A stretch of 64,000 nucleotides of DNA. Source: Macrocybe gigantea (Eukaryota; Basidiomycota; Agaricomycetes; Agaricales; Callistosporiaceae). The translations under genes were made by a program, and so were the position numbers. Each line of letters starts with the position of its first letter. Positions within the stretch are counted from its first letter, which is position 1. The notes beneath the pieces are model-generated. The model did not search any database, was not told the DNA's origin, and saw nothing but the letters and a program-made list of their open reading frames with translations. Of the stretch, positions 33,418 through 44,921 are shown piece after piece. The stretch spans positions 248,001 to 312,000 of the forward strand of contig SJRY01000299.1 in the NCBI GenBank assembly GCA_011319805.1, in the 5' to 3' direction.

Positions 33418-34252
33418 TTATGGAAGTGTTTCTACCACTTTGCTCAGTGAGGATGTGTGACTGAGAGTCGGATGCAGCCTCTTAGATGGAATTGGGTTAG
33501 TTGGAATCAACGTCGGCAACCTCAAGGGAATTGGTGAAGGCATAAGCTGGGCATGGTGCATAGCAATTGGCTGAAGCTGGCAGATGGCAAAGGAGTCTGA
33601 ATGCATGGCAGCTTTTGCAGCAGCAGTGTTGCACATTGTAGCAAGCCATAGTATTTTGTTCGGGCCCTGACTTGGTGTGGTTGTAGTCATTGGTGCTTTC
33701 AGAGATGACACAGGAGCTTTTGAAGCAGCAGCAGCTCTTCCCGCATTGCATATAGCCAGTGCACTGGCCATGGATCTCATTATGTGAGTTGGATGCTGCT
33801 CTGAGGATGTGACACCTCCAGTTGTTGTGGCATGCGATGTTTTTAACCTACTACACACAGGAGGAGCACTTAGCATAGAAAGCACATCGTCTGCCTCTTC
33901 GTCTTCATCTGAATCCTGTGGTGCTAGTCACTTTGTAACAGGGCTCTTGCAGAACTGATGGTGTTGTTTGCATCAAGTCACTGTCTTCATCCATCTTGGC
34001 TGGGGGAGTGGCAGGTGGGATGACAGTCATAGTGGCTGCTGCACTTGCAGCATGCAGTTTCCATATCTCATCTATTGTGCCCCATTTCACCCACTCCAGC
34101 TGTTTGAGATACATATACTGCTGTTGTGGTCCTACTATGCAGCCCAGTCAGACTATGCGCATGAAAGCAATGACTTCATTGGCTGTGAAACCATATTTCC
34201 AGATGAGATATGCTCCTATTAGCATGCCCATTCGACCTAGACCAGCTTTGCA
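33418..34252 (-). pseudogene. CDC14: C-terminal part of a Cdc14 dual-specificity phosphatase
   Basis: Cdc14 reverses Cdk phosphorylation at mitotic exit. The fragment opens directly after an intron acceptor (ttttag before TGC at 34252) with the catalytic loop CKAGLGRMGMLIG, where the usual Thr of CKAGLGRTG is Met. It continues LIWKYGFTANEVIAFMRIV-stop-LG (usual RIVRPG, Arg to TGA), VGPQQQYMYLKQLEW and KWGTIDEIWK. A low-complexity tail follows. A frame change near 33925 leads into DEDEEADDVLSMLSAPP and a Ser/Thr/Ala-rich C-terminus ending near 33418, as in fungal Cdc14 tails. All N-terminal exons are missing. It lies directly upstream of the Helitron Rep gene on the same strand. Confidence 0.8.
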
Positions 34253-34285
34253 CTAAAAGATCTGAATCATCAATAAAAGGCAAAG

Positions 34286-34605
34286 TGTTACAGATGCTGC
34301 CTAAAGGACTATTCAATTTCCTATCTTATCTTTCCCATACCCCTTATCCTCCCCATCATGCTGCACAGTGCGCAGCCATCGAGTCATTCCACTTCCCTAG
34401 TCACTCTGAGTCATCTCCTCCTTAGTCTTACTCATCCACAGTCCACAGCATTTGCGCAGTCCGTGGTCCATGCTCGAGTACTGTAACGTATATAAGGACT
34501 CCTAGATGTACCAGTAGTGCTAGGCTTAATATTCCATTTGCCATCGTCTTAAACTACTCTCGCACTTAGTCTGCCTGAGTCCTTTAAGATTTGTCTAGCC
34601 TAACA
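34286..34605 (+). repeat. Family A LTR at the left edge of copy 2
   Basis: A 320-base LTR (tgttacagatg to cctaaca) in plus orientation. It is followed by 65 bases of family A leader (34606-34670), then by inverted pol sequence. The left flank is caaag. It therefore does not serve as the 3' LTR of copy 2, whose coding strand is minus. Confidence 0.88.
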
Positions 34606-34670
34606 AGATATTAAGCCTCGTCGAGACTCACTCAGACTCACACACACACCATGTCATGCTTTATCAAAGT
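34606..34670 (+). other. Family A leader fragment in inverted position
   Basis: Matches the first 65 bases after the LTR in copy 1 (agatattaagcctcg... to tttatcaaag), then switches without a gap into integrase sequence read on the other strand at about 34671. This marks a rearrangement breakpoint. Confidence 0.75.
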
Positions 34671-37210
34671 ACTCCGATATCTTCCCATGGTTGCTGTGGG
34701 ACTTCGTGCAGGTGCAAGGGTGCATGTTTTTTTTGTCAGATGATTTTGTTTCGCTGACATGTTTCGCATCCATTGACATACTTCTTGATGTCCGTTAGCA
34801 TTGATGGCCACCAATAGGTGTGGCTTATGAGCTCGTGCATGCGGTATTGCCCTGGGTGTCCTCCGATGGGTGTGTCGTGGTGTTCAAACATGATGTTTTC
34901 CTTCAGTTTGCTGTCTGGAGGAACGTAGATTTTTCCTCCTACGTATATGATGTGGTCGTCTTCTGTGAACCAGTGTGGTTTTTCCTTCAGTCCTGTTGTT
35001 ACGATTGTCTCCCTTCATGTGCATTGTCAAATTTGTTCTATTCTTGAGGATTCGATCATCGTAATTCCTCTTGTTTGTATTGTTTCGTTATTTTCTGCTT
35101 CTTCTTTCTGTGGGTGTTCGTCCTCGAACATCATAAATTCGAAGTCTCGTTCATTATTCTCTTCCAGATGTCGAATGAATGCTGCTTCTTTGATCATTTG
35201 TATGTCGTCCTTCTCTGCTAGGTTTTCTTCATATCCTGCCATCCATGACAGGACATCCGCTTTTCCATTCACCTTTCCTGGTACGTGTCGTAGTTCGTAG
35301 TTGTATTCTTATAATTTCAGGTACCAGCCAATCTGTCTCGAATTGAGTCGCTGTGGCTTCCGGAAGTATGATAGGTTTTTGTGATCCATCAATATTTCGA
35401 ACATCTCTCGAGCTTCGAGGAGGTATTGTCTCCATGTCTTTAGTGCGACCATTATCACAAGAAGTTCCTTGTTGTAGATTTCGTAGTTTTGTTATGCTGG
35501 GGTCATGCATCTTGAAATGAATGCAATTGGGTGCCATAGTCCTTTCTGCTGTTGTGATAGTACCGCTCCAATGGCATATCCTGAGGCGTCCGTTTCGACT
35601 CGGAATTTTCCTTCTGTCTGTGGTAGTGCTAGAATGGGTGCTGAGGTTATATGTCAGATCAGTTCTTTGAAAGCACCTTGTTGCTTGTCTGTCCACTGGA
35701 ATGTTTTGTTTCCAGTCAACTCCATCAGGGGTTGAGCGACCTTTGCATATCCCTTGATGAATCGTCAGTAAAAGTTCGTGAATCCCAAGAACTTTTGTAG
35801 TTCTTTCTTCGTCTTTGGGGTTGGCCAGGATTGTATGGCTGTGATCTTTTCTGGTTCCATTTCTACCTTCCCTTCTCCTATGATGTATCCTAGTACTGGG
35901 ACTTTTGATGATTCCCAGACGCATTTTGGTCCTTTGATGAACAGGTCATTCTTGTTCAGTATTTCCATGACTTCTATGGTGTTCTTTTGGAGTTCCTCTC
36001 GTGTTCGTCCAATGATTATGATGTCGTCCATATAGATTATGCACACTCTTCTTCGTATTTGGTCTTGGAAGAGGCTTGCCATCATTTGGCTAAAAGTGCC
36101 TGGTGCGTTGCACTGCCCAAAATACATGACTGTCGGTTCAAAGAGTCCTCTTGCTGTTAGGAAGGCTGCCTTCCATTCGTCCCCTTTCCGGATGCGCACG
36201 TTATTGTATCCCCAGATGATATTGATCTTGCTAAAGTATTTTGCTCCTTGTAATACGTCAAGGAGCTCACTGATGCATGGTAGTGGGAACTTGTCTTTGA
36301 CCGTATATTTGTTTATCTCCTGGTAGTCTTGGATGAGTCATTTGCTTCCATCCTTCTTATTGCGAAAGAAGCAGGGTGCTGCGTAAGGTAATTTTGATGG
36401 GCGTATTTTTCCTGTTCATAATCCTTCTTCGACAAAGGCATCTAATTCCTCTAGTTCTTTCTGTGTCATCAGATAAACCTTGCTCGGTATCGTTTTGGGT
36501 GCATCCTTCATTAAGTTTATTTCATGGTCCCATTCTTTGTGGTCTGCTAAATGATCAAAGTTCTTCTCCTTGAAGAGGTGTTTGAATCTGATCAGATATG
36601 GGGGTATCTGGGTTCCTGTCTTGTCGCTGGCTATGGTTTTCACTGGTTCAGCCATCTTCTGTATCTTAATCATCTGGTGGTTTACTTTGCACGTTTTAGG
36701 GCATCTGTCAAAGACAACTTCTCCTGTCCTCTATTTGATCGTTGGATTGTGGTAGACAAGCCAGTCATGTCCTAGTAGCATGTCAGTTTTTCTGATATTG
36801 AGTACAATGGCTTCCATGTGCTCCTTGTGTCCTTTGATGTCGATGTGGATCTCTGCTACTCAGTCTGCTATTTTCTGGTGGTTGGGTGATCCGTCTGCAT
36901 TTATGATGGGAATCTTCTTGATTCGTCGTGTCTTCAGTCCTGTTTTTGCTACTATCGCAGTGTTGATGCAGGTCCTATCTGCTCCGCTATCGACTTCTGG
37001 CGTTATCATTGTGATTCCTTTTCGCGTTTGTATTCTTGCTGGTACTGCGAGTTCTTTCCTCTTTGGTGGTTTGTCCCCTTGGATGGTTTTCCTTGGTGCT
37101 TCAGATCGCTTGGCGGGAATGGTGTATTTCAGAGTATGGGATGATCTACATCCGTATCGAAGCAAGTCTGTTTCAGTTGTATGGGTTGTGATTTAGCACC
37201 TCTTAGTTGG
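34671..37210 (-). pseudogene. Family A pol (copy 2, 3' truncated)
   Basis: Nearly the same as copy 1 pol, in reverse. Protease near 36990 keeps the catalytic VDSGADRT. RT at 35760-36680 has FFRNKKDGSK, FGQCNAPGTF and YMDDIIII. RNase H and the start of integrase reach to about 34671, where homology ends in the integrase core. The rest of integrase, the chromodomain and the 3' LTR are absent. Stops at the same codons as copy 1 include those after EEGL, after SK, after NFY, before VAEIHI and the TAG in IK-stop-RTGE. Some Arg codons lost in copy 1 are intact here (LLEAREMFEIL), so the copies diverged after the shared stops arose. Confidence 0.9.
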
Positions 37211-38345
37211 ACCCTTCAGCAAAACCCTCTTTGTCAGAGCTTTCTTCATCCTTGTCTTCTTCGTCCTCTCCTTCTTCTTCTTTCACTTCTCTGATCCGGG
37301 ATTTTCCTTTCTTCTTCTTCTTGCAGTTCTGTGCATAGTGTCCCTTTAAGCCACAGTTGAAACATGTGATATTTGCTGCTCCTTTTCATAGTTCCGGGCA
37401 GTTTCGTGAGATGTGTCCTGGTTTATTGCAGTTGAAGCAGTTATTGCTTTGTACTTTGTCGACTTCCATGGCCTGTCCTGCTCCTCGGCTTGGATTTCCG
37501 GTCTTGCGCTGATTGCTTGTGAATTCTCCTCTCATCACATTTCTGTGTTCATCGATGTTTCATCCAATCGCTCGAACTGTCTTGATATATTCATCTCCAT
37601 CTGTTGGAAGTGTGGAGATCGAGTATACGGCTTCTGCTGTCCTTCGGTTTAGGCTCTTCTCGAGTAGGAAACGAGGGGCTGTTCCTGTCATTCCTGCTTT
37701 CCCTGCAAGGTCTACAAATTCATCCAGAAATTCGTCGATGGGTCGGTTTCCCTGTTTGATGTTGAATAGTTTGCTTCCTGCTTGTGATGGCGACATGATG
37801 TTGCTGAATCGTGTCTCTATCTCGGTTATGAAGTCAGCCCATGTGCTTTGGTTGGTAGTGGTGTCGATCTTCTTTGACGCCCAGTAGGCTCCGGGTCCGT
37901 CGGTCATTCTAGACAGGACCGCTCCAATCTTCTGTGTATCCATGAGGTCCCCATGTGCGGTTATGTAGAGTTTCATCTTCCTCCACCAAATATCGAAGGA
38001 CGTTCGGTCTCCTGTAAAGGATTTCAGGTCGGCGATGATTCCCTTGTATTCTGTCGTCATCCTTTGGGGGGTTTCTTCGTTGTTCTCTTGGTCTTGGCTT
38101 TCCTGTTCCTGGATCTGTTGTTCTTGGGTCTGCTGTGCTTGTACCTGGGCTTGCTGTTCTTGGAGCTGTTTCTGTCTTCGCTCCTCTCTCTGTTCTTTCC
38201 AGTAGTCTAGGTCGACTCCTGCGATTCTACAAGCTTGTTCAAAATCAGCCCACTCTGCGGCAGTTGGTCTGTTTGTCTTTGGTAATCCTTTTCGCTCCCT
38301 CCACCGATAGTATTCGTCCCAGTCATTGTTGCTCACTTTCGCCAT
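37211..38345 (-). pseudogene. Family A gag (copy 2)
   Basis: Starts MAKVSNNDWDEYYRWRERKG at 38345 and stays in frame through the Gln-rich region into the capsid core (FTGDRTSFDIWWRKMKLYI, RPIDEFLDEFVDLAGK) as far as the first TGA before NIDEHR near 37560. Both zinc knuckles (CFNCNKPGHISRNC; CFNCGLKGHYAQNC) are intact. It lacks the frameshift and the first stops of copy 1. A shared TGA lies before KGAAN. It is the better preserved gag of the two. Confidence 0.88.
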
Positions 38346-39026
38346 GGTGGTGCGATTTTTTTCTTATGCAGTGCTTCAGCGGATCGGTCCTCTGAAGGGG
38401 TTCAGTGGTTTCGTTCCTATGTGTCCTTGACTCTGGTGTCATTCTCATTGGTTCTGTCGTATGCTCTGTGCGTCGTGCCCTTTCTGTATCAGTATGTCTT
38501 CCTCCTGTGTTCGGCGATTATAGTTCTCGATCTGTTGTTGCCTAAAGTCTCGGGCTTGTGTTCATTCTTCTCTCGTTTTCTTGCGGATGGGTTTGTCCTC
38601 TTCTTCGGCAAGAAGATTCTGGTCTGACCACAGCTCTTCTGGGCTTATCCCATATTCTCCTTCTAGGAAGAGTTCTGCAATGAGTTGTGCTGCTCCCTCG
38701 CTGAGGATCTCAGTGGGCTCGTCTGTGGTGGTGAAGGCAAACTCTCTCAGAAATGCCTGTTCTTCGTCGTCGCTACTTGGTGTAGGCGTGCGCTCTCTCT
38801 TTCATTTGTTTGGATTGCTGGTGTCTCTGCGGGTGGCGTGGACTGTCTCTGCGAATGGTGTGGACTGCAATGTCTGGTCTACTTCTCTGAGCCAAGTGCT
38901 CTCATCGCTCGTGCTAGTGCTCGCTGGGTCGGTGACTGCTTGTCGTCAAATGTTGATCAAGTCTTTGATAAAGTGTGATGTGGTGTGTGTGTGAGTCTGA
39001 GCGAGTCTCGACGAGGCTTAATATCT
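38346..39026 (-). other. Family A copy 2 leader and gag N-terminal extension
   Basis: Reverse-strand counterpart of 19923-20602, ending at the LTR boundary 39027. It encodes the same acidic extension with TGA codons at positions shared with copy 1. The first 65 bases next to the LTR form an inverted repeat with 34606-34670. Confidence 0.6.
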
Positions 39027-39140
39027 TGTTAGGCTAGACAAATCTCAGAAGGACTCGGGCAGACTAAGTGCAAGAGTGGTCTTGAGATGATGGCAAAAGG
39101 AATATTAAGCCTAGCACTACTGGTACATCTGGGAGTCCTT
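39027..39140 (-). repeat. Family A LTR of copy 2, part 1 (split)
   Basis: The 3' 114 bases of the 5' LTR of copy 2 (minus orientation), ending at the tcctt target site of element C. The rest of the LTR continues at 44922-45127; together they make 320 bases. Confidence 0.9.
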
Positions 39141-39304
39141 TGTAAACCTGCCCCGGTTTACATCAGCACATTCTTACATAATGGGTGGACTTGACAGTTG
39201 GGATTCCACTTCATGTAACTTCACTTCATTGAGTATACATCTGGCTTGAAGATTATCTTCGTCCGTTCACCTTCGCTAGTTTTCCCTCTGAGAGGGGGTT
39301 TTCA
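39141..39304 (+). repeat. Element C 5' LTR
   Basis: 164 bases. It begins with an 8-bp inverted repeat (TGTAAACC / GGTTTACA, 39141-39162) followed by tcagca, the same layout as in element D, and ends gagggggttttca. Confidence 0.93.
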
Positions 39305-39508
39305 CTTTTTAATCTTCATCGCCGAGTTTTTTTTTCCACCCATATTCCATTCATTATCGACATCGCTCGGACCCGAAAGGTCCTCTTCAATATCGACAAG
39401 CAATCATCAAGCACGTGGAGATCGCCCGAAAGGTGATTCACCATTTTAGTTCAAAGTCTCGCTACGCCTTGTTCTAGTACGACAGAGACATCGCGTGGGC
39501 AGGGAACG

Positions 39509-40743
39509 GTGCCTAAGACCCCCAGCCGAAGGTCAAGGCGTCTGAATCCGAATACGCAGACCCCGCCGCGTAATAACGAAGGACAGGGAGATCCCCCATC
39601 TTCTCTGCTCACCCCCATCCCATCTTCGGGAGAAAGACCACAGATTTCGCCGCATATACCTACTCTGGGATGCATTCGACGCCCCAGAAATGCTCCCACT
39701 CCAGTATCCCCTACAAATCGCATTAGAAAACGCCAACCTACCACAAGTTCATCAGATACCGAAGCCGTTTTGCCCATCATGTCCGCACAAGTCAACGGAA
39801 TTCAATACGCGACCTTTTCGCAGACTGCCCTGAACAAGCTCCCCATTTTGTCCTCCGGCGTCGTCGACCCTTTGGTTATGCGTGAATTCCATCGGGGTTT
39901 GACACATTACTTCGACGAGAAAGAAATAACAGAAGACGACGAGAAGATAAAGAAGGCTTTGATGTGTTGTCGGGATAGCCGTCAGGTCGACTGGTTCGAA
40001 AACAATCGGGAGGCCCTGCTGGCGCTATCTTTCGACGAGTTTTTCGACAAGTTTAGGTCTACTTTCCTGGAACCGGAATGGGAAGACAAGGTCTACATCA
40101 AGCTCCAGGACAAAAAGATGCGAAAGGCGAGCGCTTCCTCGGATGGGCTATGGAGTGTCAAAAATTGAACGGACTCCTGAAGGGGACAGACTCTCACTTG
40201 ACAGACGAGGCGTTGGTGAAGTTGCTCGATGCCAAAATGCTCCCCGACCTCAGATCCGCTGCAAAGAAGATCCCTCACAACACCTTCTTCAAGTGGCTTC
40301 ATGCTGTTCATGAGGAGGATGAAAAGCTTGCGCGCGAGCGAGCGAGGTTCTCCGAGTTCAACAAAAGTAGCTCGGGCAGCAACAATCAGACGGACTCTGG
40401 TAACACGAAGAAACGTTCAGCCTCAGGTAGTTTCAACTCGGGACCACCTCGCAAAGGAGCGAACAAAGGCACTCAACGCGCTCGAGGCTATGATGTGGCG
40501 ACTCGAACCGGCTCCAATTTCGACATCTTACCGCCCCCACTGCAACAGTTCGAACGTCGGGCTATTTTCGAAAACGACGGATGTCTCCTTTGTCGGGATC
40601 CGTTCGCAGATCATCATTCGAACAAATGTCCTACCGGTCCGCCGGATGGTGCCTCTTACGTCCCGCTCACCGCAGAGCGAGTAGAGAACCTACGAAAGAA
40701 TCATCCCGATGCTAGTTCTTCTGCATCGGCTTCGACTTCGCAA
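39509..40743 (+). pseudogene. Element C gag
   Basis: A disordered basic N-terminal part is followed by a capsid-like region from the ATG at 39779 (MSAQVNGIQYATFSQTALNK, FHRGLTHYFDEKEITEDDEK, VDWFENNREALLALSFDEFF). A frame change near 40080-40160 leads to GRFLGWAMECQKLNGLLKGT and a nucleocapsid zinc knuckle CLLCRDPFADHHSNKC near 40585-40630. The frame ends at a TGA (40744-40746) and then continues open into pol. Start codon choice is uncertain because the frame is open upstream to about 39509 without an ATG. Confidence 0.75.
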
Positions 40744-43700
40744 TGATCCCGTTCGGCACCTAAGAAGGGCCATTCGGTCAACGCCGTCCTGAACGACGCC
40801 AGCAACGCTCGCATTGAGGTTGTTGACGAGGACGATGATTCGACCAAAGCCGCAGGTGTCATCCTGCCGAAAATTGTAAATGACTATGAATCCGATTCTT
40901 CTTCGGTGAGCGCCCCTTTTGTGGTACCGCAATTCTGCTGGGAGTGTCATTTGACACCCAGTGGGGATGCGCCCACACTGCAGGTCACCGCTCTTATTGA
41001 CAACGGCGTGCATTTAGTCTTAATACACCCGGATATTGTCGACCGCCTGAAGCTCCGTCGTTTCGTTTTGCCTGAACCCGAACGCGTTGACGTCGCGATT
41101 AGAGAGAAAAAGACTACAATTATTTTGCATGAGTTCATAAAGTTATGTTGCACCACTACAGATGGATCATGGACCTCTACTCCCGTTCGAGCCTTAATTG
41201 CACCCGGACTTTGCATGTCTCTCATTCTGGGAATGCCTTTTCTGTTTGCGAACCACATCATTATAGACCATGAAGAGCGCACTGTGATAGATAAACGGAT
41301 CAATGTGAACATTTTGGATCCCTCTTCGCCGACAGCAATGCTTTGGGTGCCTAAGGCACCGTCTCACATTAAGAAAACTGTAGCTTCATATCACAAAGAC
41401 TTGCGAACTAAGACTGCTAAAGATTTTGCTCAAAAACATACGATTATGTTAGGCGAATTACAGAATGTACTGGCACTACGAAAGAAAGAAGTCGACGCTC
41501 GCTGTGAAAATGTACGCCAAGTTGATGTCATTGCGGCAATAAAGGAGCGTATTGAGGCGCTGGCACGTCTCGACAAGCTGAACAGACTCGATGCGGAGAT
41601 ACGCACAGACTTCAAAGAGATCTTTGAGCCTATTCCGCATGTCGACGAGTTGCCTAAAGACATCTACGCCTCGATCAGACTTAAGGATGCAAATAAGAAA
41701 ATAGCAACGAGAACATACGGTTGCCCTCGCAAGTACAGAGATGCCTGGTGCACTCTGATTCAGCAACATTTGGATAGCGGCAAGATCCACCCCTCATCGT
41801 CGCAACACGCGTCGCCTTCATTCATCATTCCCAAGGCGGACGTAACGGTCCTGCCTCGTTGGGTAAACGATTACCGTCAGTTAAATTCGAACACAATAGC
41901 CAACAGTCATCCCTTACCTCGCGTCGATGACATTCTGGCGGATTGTGCAAAAGGAAAGATTTGGGGTACCATTGATATGACGAATAGCTTTTTTCAGACT
42001 CGAATGAGGCCTGAAGACATTGCGTTGACAGCAGTATCGACGCCCTTCGGGTTGTATGAGTGGAATGTAATGCCTATGGGATTGAAAAACGCACCAGCGA
42101 TTCACCAACGCCGTGTCACCGTGGCGCTGCGCCCGTGGATTGGAAAGATTTGCCACGTGTATCTTGACGATATCGTCATTTGGTCGGATTCCGTGGAAGA
42201 GCACATACGTAACGTGAGGACGATCCTAAAGGCGTTGGCTGACGCGAGATTTGTATTGCAACCCAAAGAAAACGCACCTTTTCTGTCTTCAAATCAATTT
42301 CCTCGGGCACATCATATCACAGAAAGGCATCCAGGCTGACGGGTCGAAAATCGCTCGCATCCTGGATTGGCCTGTGCCGAAGTCTGTTTCTGATGTGAGG
42401 GCCTTCTTGGGACTTGTACGATACGTTGCAAGTTTTCTGCCGCACCTCGCCGAGTATACGAGAGTGTTGAACAGCTTGATGACGAGAGCATGTGAGAAGA
42501 AGTTCCTGGAATGGACCGCAGAGCACCAGTGGGCTTTTGATGGCATCAAGCGTTTGGCGACGTCCAGCAAGTGCCTAATGACAATTGACCATGAAAATCC
42601 TGTGGACAACAAGATTTTCGTGACGACGGATGCGTCGAACCACAGAACAGGTGCCGTGCTGTCGTGGGGACCCACATGGGAGACAGCTCATCCGGTAGCC
42701 TTCGACTCTGCGCCGTTAAAGCCCGCTGAGCGCAATTATCCTATCCACGAGAAAGAATTGTTAGCGATTATTCGAGCATTGAAGAAGTGGCGGGTCGATC
42801 TGCTCGGCTCACCTTTCACCATCTATACGGACCACCGTACGCTGGAATCGTTTGAGAAGCAGAAAGATTTGTCACAAAGACAGGCCCGATGGATGGAACT
42901 GATGTCGCAGTATGACTCAAAAATAGTATACATCAAGGGCCAGTCAAACTGTGTAGCCGACACGCTTTCGCGCATCCCGGAAGCAAAATCGTCGGTGGAG
43001 ATCGTGCCAACTGATCCTCCCACGTTGTTAGGCTCGGAGAACGAAATAGGCAATGAAAACTTCGTGGCTTCCTTGTTTCCTTCCGCTGTTCTACGCTCCC
43101 CAGAGGTCTCTGTTTTCGCAGCCAGCCAAGGGCTCGCAGACTCGCCTGTGGAGGATGAGAAGGAAACGATTGGTGCGATTCTTGACATCTCGACTGACGC
43201 TGATCTACTGGATTCAATCAAAAAGGGTTACACGAATGACAAATGGATACAGAAATTGAGCGATGCCTCAGTCGGGATGCAGGAAGTGAAAATGGTAGAC
43301 GGGCTGTGGTATATTGGACAAAGGCTTGCAGTGCCACAAGTGCCCGAGGTGCGTGAGGCCTTGTATCGTTTGGCTCATGATGCGTTAGGGCACTTCGGCT
43401 TTGACAAGTCCTATGCCACACTCCGTGACAGCTTCTATTGGCCCAACATGCGGAAGGATTTGGAGGAGGGTTATATCGCTTCCTGTGACGACTGCCAGCG
43501 AAACAAGAGCTCAACGCGGAAGCGCGCCGGCCCACTGCACCCGTTGCCAGTGCCCGACGCCCGAGGGGACTGTGTCGCCATCGACTTCATTGGACCTCTT
43601 CCGGAAGACGAAGGTTACGACTGCATCGCAACCTTTACGGACCGAATAGGCGCCGACATACAGGTGGTTCCGTGTAACATCAACATGACGGCGGAAGAAC

Positions 43701-44664
43701 TGGCAACACTGTTTTTTGACAAATGGTACTGTGAAAATGGTTTGCCCTCTGAAATCGTTTCGGACAGGGACCGCCTCTTCTTGTCAAAATTTTGGTCGGC
43801 CTTGCACAAGCTCACTGGAGTAAAGCTAAAGCTGAGCACTTCGTATCACCCTCAGACCGATGGTTCGTCGGAGCGTACTAATAAAACAGTCATTCAATGC
43901 ATCCGTTTCCATGTCGAGCGAAACCAGAAGGGTTGGGTGCACGCACTGCCGCGGGTTCGTTTCCAGATCATGAACACGGTCAATGCCAGCAGTGGTTTCT
44001 CGCCTTTCTTCTTGAAGACGGGTCGTCATCCTCGTATCATTCCCCCTTTCAGCGTCTCGACCGAAAATGACAACCGAGCCGTAAACGATTTCCTGGCACA
44101 GTTAGAGCGCGACATCATGGAGGCGCAAGATAACCTGCAATTGTCAAAAATCAGTCAAGCGCAACAAGCGAACAAGCACCGGGGACCAGAGCATGAATTC
44201 AACGTCGGTGACCGCGTTCGGTTGACAACTTTCCACCGGTGCAGGGAGTTCAAGAAAGACGGCGAGAAAAGGGTGGCGAAATTCATGCCAAGGTATGGTA
44301 TATATAAGATATTGGCTAAACATCCAGAGACCTCGAATTACACGATCGACCTGCCCGCCTCCTCGAAACAATATCCCGTTTTTCATGCATGCGAGCTCGA
44401 ACCGTACAAGGAAAACGATGACGACAAGTTCCCTTCACGTGCCGTACAGCACTGAAGCCGATTGTTTCCGAGAACGGGGAGGAACAATATTTCGTCGACA
44501 AGATCATCGACTCGAAACGATGCGGGCGGGGAGGAGTTAACCGCAAGTTTTTAGTTTGTTGGACAGGATACGGGCCTGAAGAAGACACATGGCTTCCATG
44601 GGACGAGGTCGACGATTGCAGTGCATTGGACGATTGGCTTAGGGAGCATCCTGAGGATGCCTGA
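40744..44664 (+). pseudogene. Element C pol: protease, RT, RNase H, integrase, chromodomain
   Basis: Follows gag in the same frame past a single TGA. Protease near 40990 (TALIDNGVHLVLI) has Asn-Gly where D-T/S-G is usual. RT at 41800-42300 has FIIPKADVTVLPRWVNDYRQL, MGLKNAPAIHQRRV and an intact YLDDIVIW. A frame change near 42280 leads to FLGHIISQKGIQADGSK. RNase H follows (VTTDASNHRTGAVLS, IYTDHRTLESF). Integrase has DCVAIDFIGPLPED, SDRDRLFLSKFW and SYHPQTDGSSERTNKT. A last frame change near 44450 precedes the chromodomain (EEQYFVDKIIDSKR, KFLVCWTGYGPEEDTWLP), ending at the TGA 44662-44664. One of the better kept polyproteins in the window. Confidence 0.9.
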
Positions 44665-44670
44665 TCGGCG

Positions 44671-44707
44671 GTAGCTTTTTCCCCACCGGGGTTTTTTAAC
44701 GCACCCG
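44671..44707 (+). other. Conserved post-pol hairpin motif (element C)
   Basis: Directly after the pol stop: gtagcttttt, then CCCC-acc-GGGG, then a T run and aacgcacccg. The same motif stands after pol in element D (63155-63191) with a different loop (gtt), although the surrounding sequence has diverged. It could be an RNA structure for termination, 3'-end formation or packaging. Confidence 0.55.
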
Positions 44708-44752
44708 CCGGTCAGCGCTCCAGAGGTTGGGTTTTTTTTGAGGCCGGAGGAG

Positions 44753-44916
44753 TGTAAACCTGCCCCGGTTTACATCAGCACATTCTTACATAATGGGTGG
44801 ACTTGACGGTTGGGATTCCGCTTCATGTAACTTCACTTCATTGAGTATACATCTGGCTTGAAGATTATCTTCATCCGTTCGCCTTCACTAGTTTTCCCTC
44901 CGAGAGGGGGTTTTCA
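44753..44916 (+). repeat. Element C 3' LTR
   Basis: 164 bases, same borders as the 5' LTR with about six substitutions. A purine-rich run (gaggccggaggag) immediately upstream is the likely polypurine tract. Confidence 0.93.
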
Positions 44917-44921
44917 TCCTT

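Larger units (their letters stand above)
39136..44921 (+). mobile_element. Element C: chromodomain Ty3/Gypsy element with 164-bp LTRs
   Basis: A complete insertion bounded by 164-base LTRs (39141-39304 and 44753-44916, TG...CA) and a perfect 5-bp target duplication tcctt (39136-39140, 44917-44921). The LTR pair differs at about 6 positions, so the insertion is not very recent. It lies inside the 5' LTR of family A copy 2. It appears to derive from a single gag-pol frame, now broken by one TGA and three frame changes. Confidence 0.95.

Noticed and set aside
34606..34680. Auto-integration of family A cDNA as origin of copy 2
   Set aside because: The junction joins leader to integrase sequence and not an LTR tip to an internal site, so the simple auto-integration product does not match.
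36039..36326. Open frames opposite the reverse transcriptase of family A copies
   Set aside because: Antisense shadows of conserved RT codons; present equally in both copies.
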